DNA from: an uncultured Acetatifactor sp.
Lineage (GTDB): Bacteria > Bacillota > Clostridia > Lachnospirales > Lachnospiraceae
DNA: 32,133 bases
NCBI GenBank assembly: GCA_947589075.1
Contig: CANQBS010000024.1
Coordinates: 1 to 32,133 of the forward strand
Reading direction: 5' to 3'
Under the pieces are notes generated by a model. That model did not search any database. It worked only from the letters and a program-made list of their open reading frames with translations, and was not told the origin of the DNA. A program made the translations under genes and the position numbers. Position 1 is the stretch's first letter; each line of letters starts with the position of its first letter. Positions 31,507 to 32,133 of the stretch are shown in pieces.

Positions 31507-32133
31507 TTATCCAAAGACCCGGATGGTCTTAAGGAGCACCTCTCCTCTGGCGCTGGTGACCCTCACCCGCAGCCTTTCGATCTTATCGCCGCTGTCGTCT
31601 AACAGCCTGTTCTGCTCCGCAAAAGGATCCGTCAGGGCGCAGATCTTGCGGTTGCCGATGGTAGTTCCCTGAAACAGCGGAAAAAGGTTGCCGTCCGGGA
31701 ACATGCCTTCCACCCGGAAGCTTTCCACCCGCTGCCCCCTGGCGATATCTTCCTCCAGGAGAACATACTTTACCCTGGATACCGGCGTCTTAAGGGTGAT
31801 CAGGTATTCCGCCTGCAAAGGGTAGGTATCCTTCTTCTCCACCGTGGCGGGAAGAGGACTTCCCAGCTCCCGATCCAACAGCTCCCTAAGCTCCTTAAGC
31901 CTCTTTACGTCCCTCTCGTCCAGAAGTCCGTCCCTGTTGGGGGGAATGTTCAGGTTCAGGCAGGTATTGCCCCCTACGGAGCCCAGATAGATCTGGAACA
32001 GCTTCTTCAAAGGCCTGGGTTCCTCCTTTTCATGCCAGAACCAGCCCGGCCGGATGGAGGTGTCCGTCTCGGAGGGCACGAACACAAGTCCCCTGGAATA
32101 AAGAATACTGTTTAAATTGCCCAGATACTGATC
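31507..32133 (-). CDS. GH29 alpha-L-fucosidase (subfamily B type), C-terminal part, runs off right edge
   Basis: The frame is open from the window edge (beginning DQYLGNLNSILYSRGLVFVP) to the stop at 31507, 208 codons. The stretch VFVPSETDTSIRPGWFWHEK, then LFQIYLGSVGGNTCLNLNIP, PNRDGLLDERDVKRL, is the end of a GH29 catalytic barrel in the style of alpha-1,3/4-fucosidases (subfamily B), as I recall it. A C-terminal beta-sandwich domain follows (YLITLKTPVSRVKYVLLEED; FPLFQGTTIGNRKICAL; LRVRVTSARGEVLLKTIRVF). The catalytic Asp is outside the window. A second fucosidase beside the first suggests two linkage types are handled, e.g. Lewis-type and core or H-type fucose (inference). It is a separate transcription unit. 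Confidence 0.88.
   Translation of the reverse strand, partial: DQYLGNLNSILYSRGLVFVPSETDTSIRPGWFWHEKEEPRPLKKLFQIYLGSVGGNTCLNLNIPPNRDGLLDERDVKRLKELRELLDRELGSPLPATVEKKDTYPLQAEYLITLKTPVSRVKYVLLEEDIARGQRVESFRVEGMFPDGNLFPLFQGTTIGNRKICALTDPFAEQNRLLDDSGDKIERLRVRVTSARGEVLLKTIRVFG

Noticed and set aside
31293..31514. A 73-codon minus-strand frame through the hairpin array, which could be called a small protein.
   Set aside because: It has no ribosome site, its sequence is dictated by palindromes, and it overlaps the preceding fucosidase stop; it is better explained as a by-product of the repeat.

Overview
The window looks like chromosome of a gut-type Firmicute, most likely a Lachnospiraceae (Hungatella/Eisenbergiella-like is a guess). 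It has mid-range GC with AT-rich promoters, strong AGGAGG-type ribosome sites, LacI and ABC 'sugar permease' gene families, a hicAB pair and many host-glycan enzymes. Almost every gene lies on the minus strand, so the biology reads from right to left.

Right edge to left: the 3' end of a GH29 fucosidase (31507-32133) is followed by a compact array of hairpins (31323-31506) and an intrinsic terminator (31191-31227). An AT-rich control region (about 30717-31190) then holds a good sigma-A promoter (30783-30811). From it runs a roughly 24-kb same-strand array: GH29 fucosidase, lipoprotein solute-binding protein, [terminator-like hairpin], a giant CBM-fused solute-binding protein, two permeases, an NHL/TPR membrane protein, a YIP1-family membrane protein, a DUF5696 exported protein, two more permeases, [UUCG hairpin], DUF624, GH130 phosphorylase, [terminator-like hairpin], SGNH esterase, GH33 sialidase, a DUF4091 protein, ROK kinase, NanE, NanA, and after a 365-bp leader a GH20 hexosaminidase. 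A LacI-family regulator with its own promoter follows (3465-4481).

The left part holds a plus-strand CBM9-like protein (2070-3134), a minus-strand hicAB toxin-antitoxin pair (1244-1848), and the N-terminal 345 codons of a GH3 enzyme running off the left edge. The GH3 and CBM9 promoters share a 14-bp motif, so they may be co-regulated by a factor not encoded here.

Working model (inference): sialylated and fucosylated host oligosaccharides, perhaps N-glycan fragments given the GH130_2-type phosphorylase, are bound and imported by one or both ABC systems. They are then dismantled in the cytoplasm: none of the glycosidases whose N-terminus is visible has a signal peptide. SGNH would remove O-acetyl groups, GH33 sialic acid, GH29 fucose and GH20 HexNAc; GH130 would phosphorolyse Man-GlcNAc; NanA, ROK/NanK and NanE would take sialic acid to GlcNAc-6-P. 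No ABC ATPase is present, so a shared MsmK-type ATPase elsewhere is expected.

The least understood part is the 16315-27727 block (CBM-SBP, permease pair, NHL/TPR, YIP1, DUF5696, second permease pair), which looks like an envelope assembly rather than a plain transporter. The other unexplained signals are the hairpin array with compensatory base changes and a recurring class of degenerate tandem repeats (18 bp, once 27 bp) that sit on gene ends.
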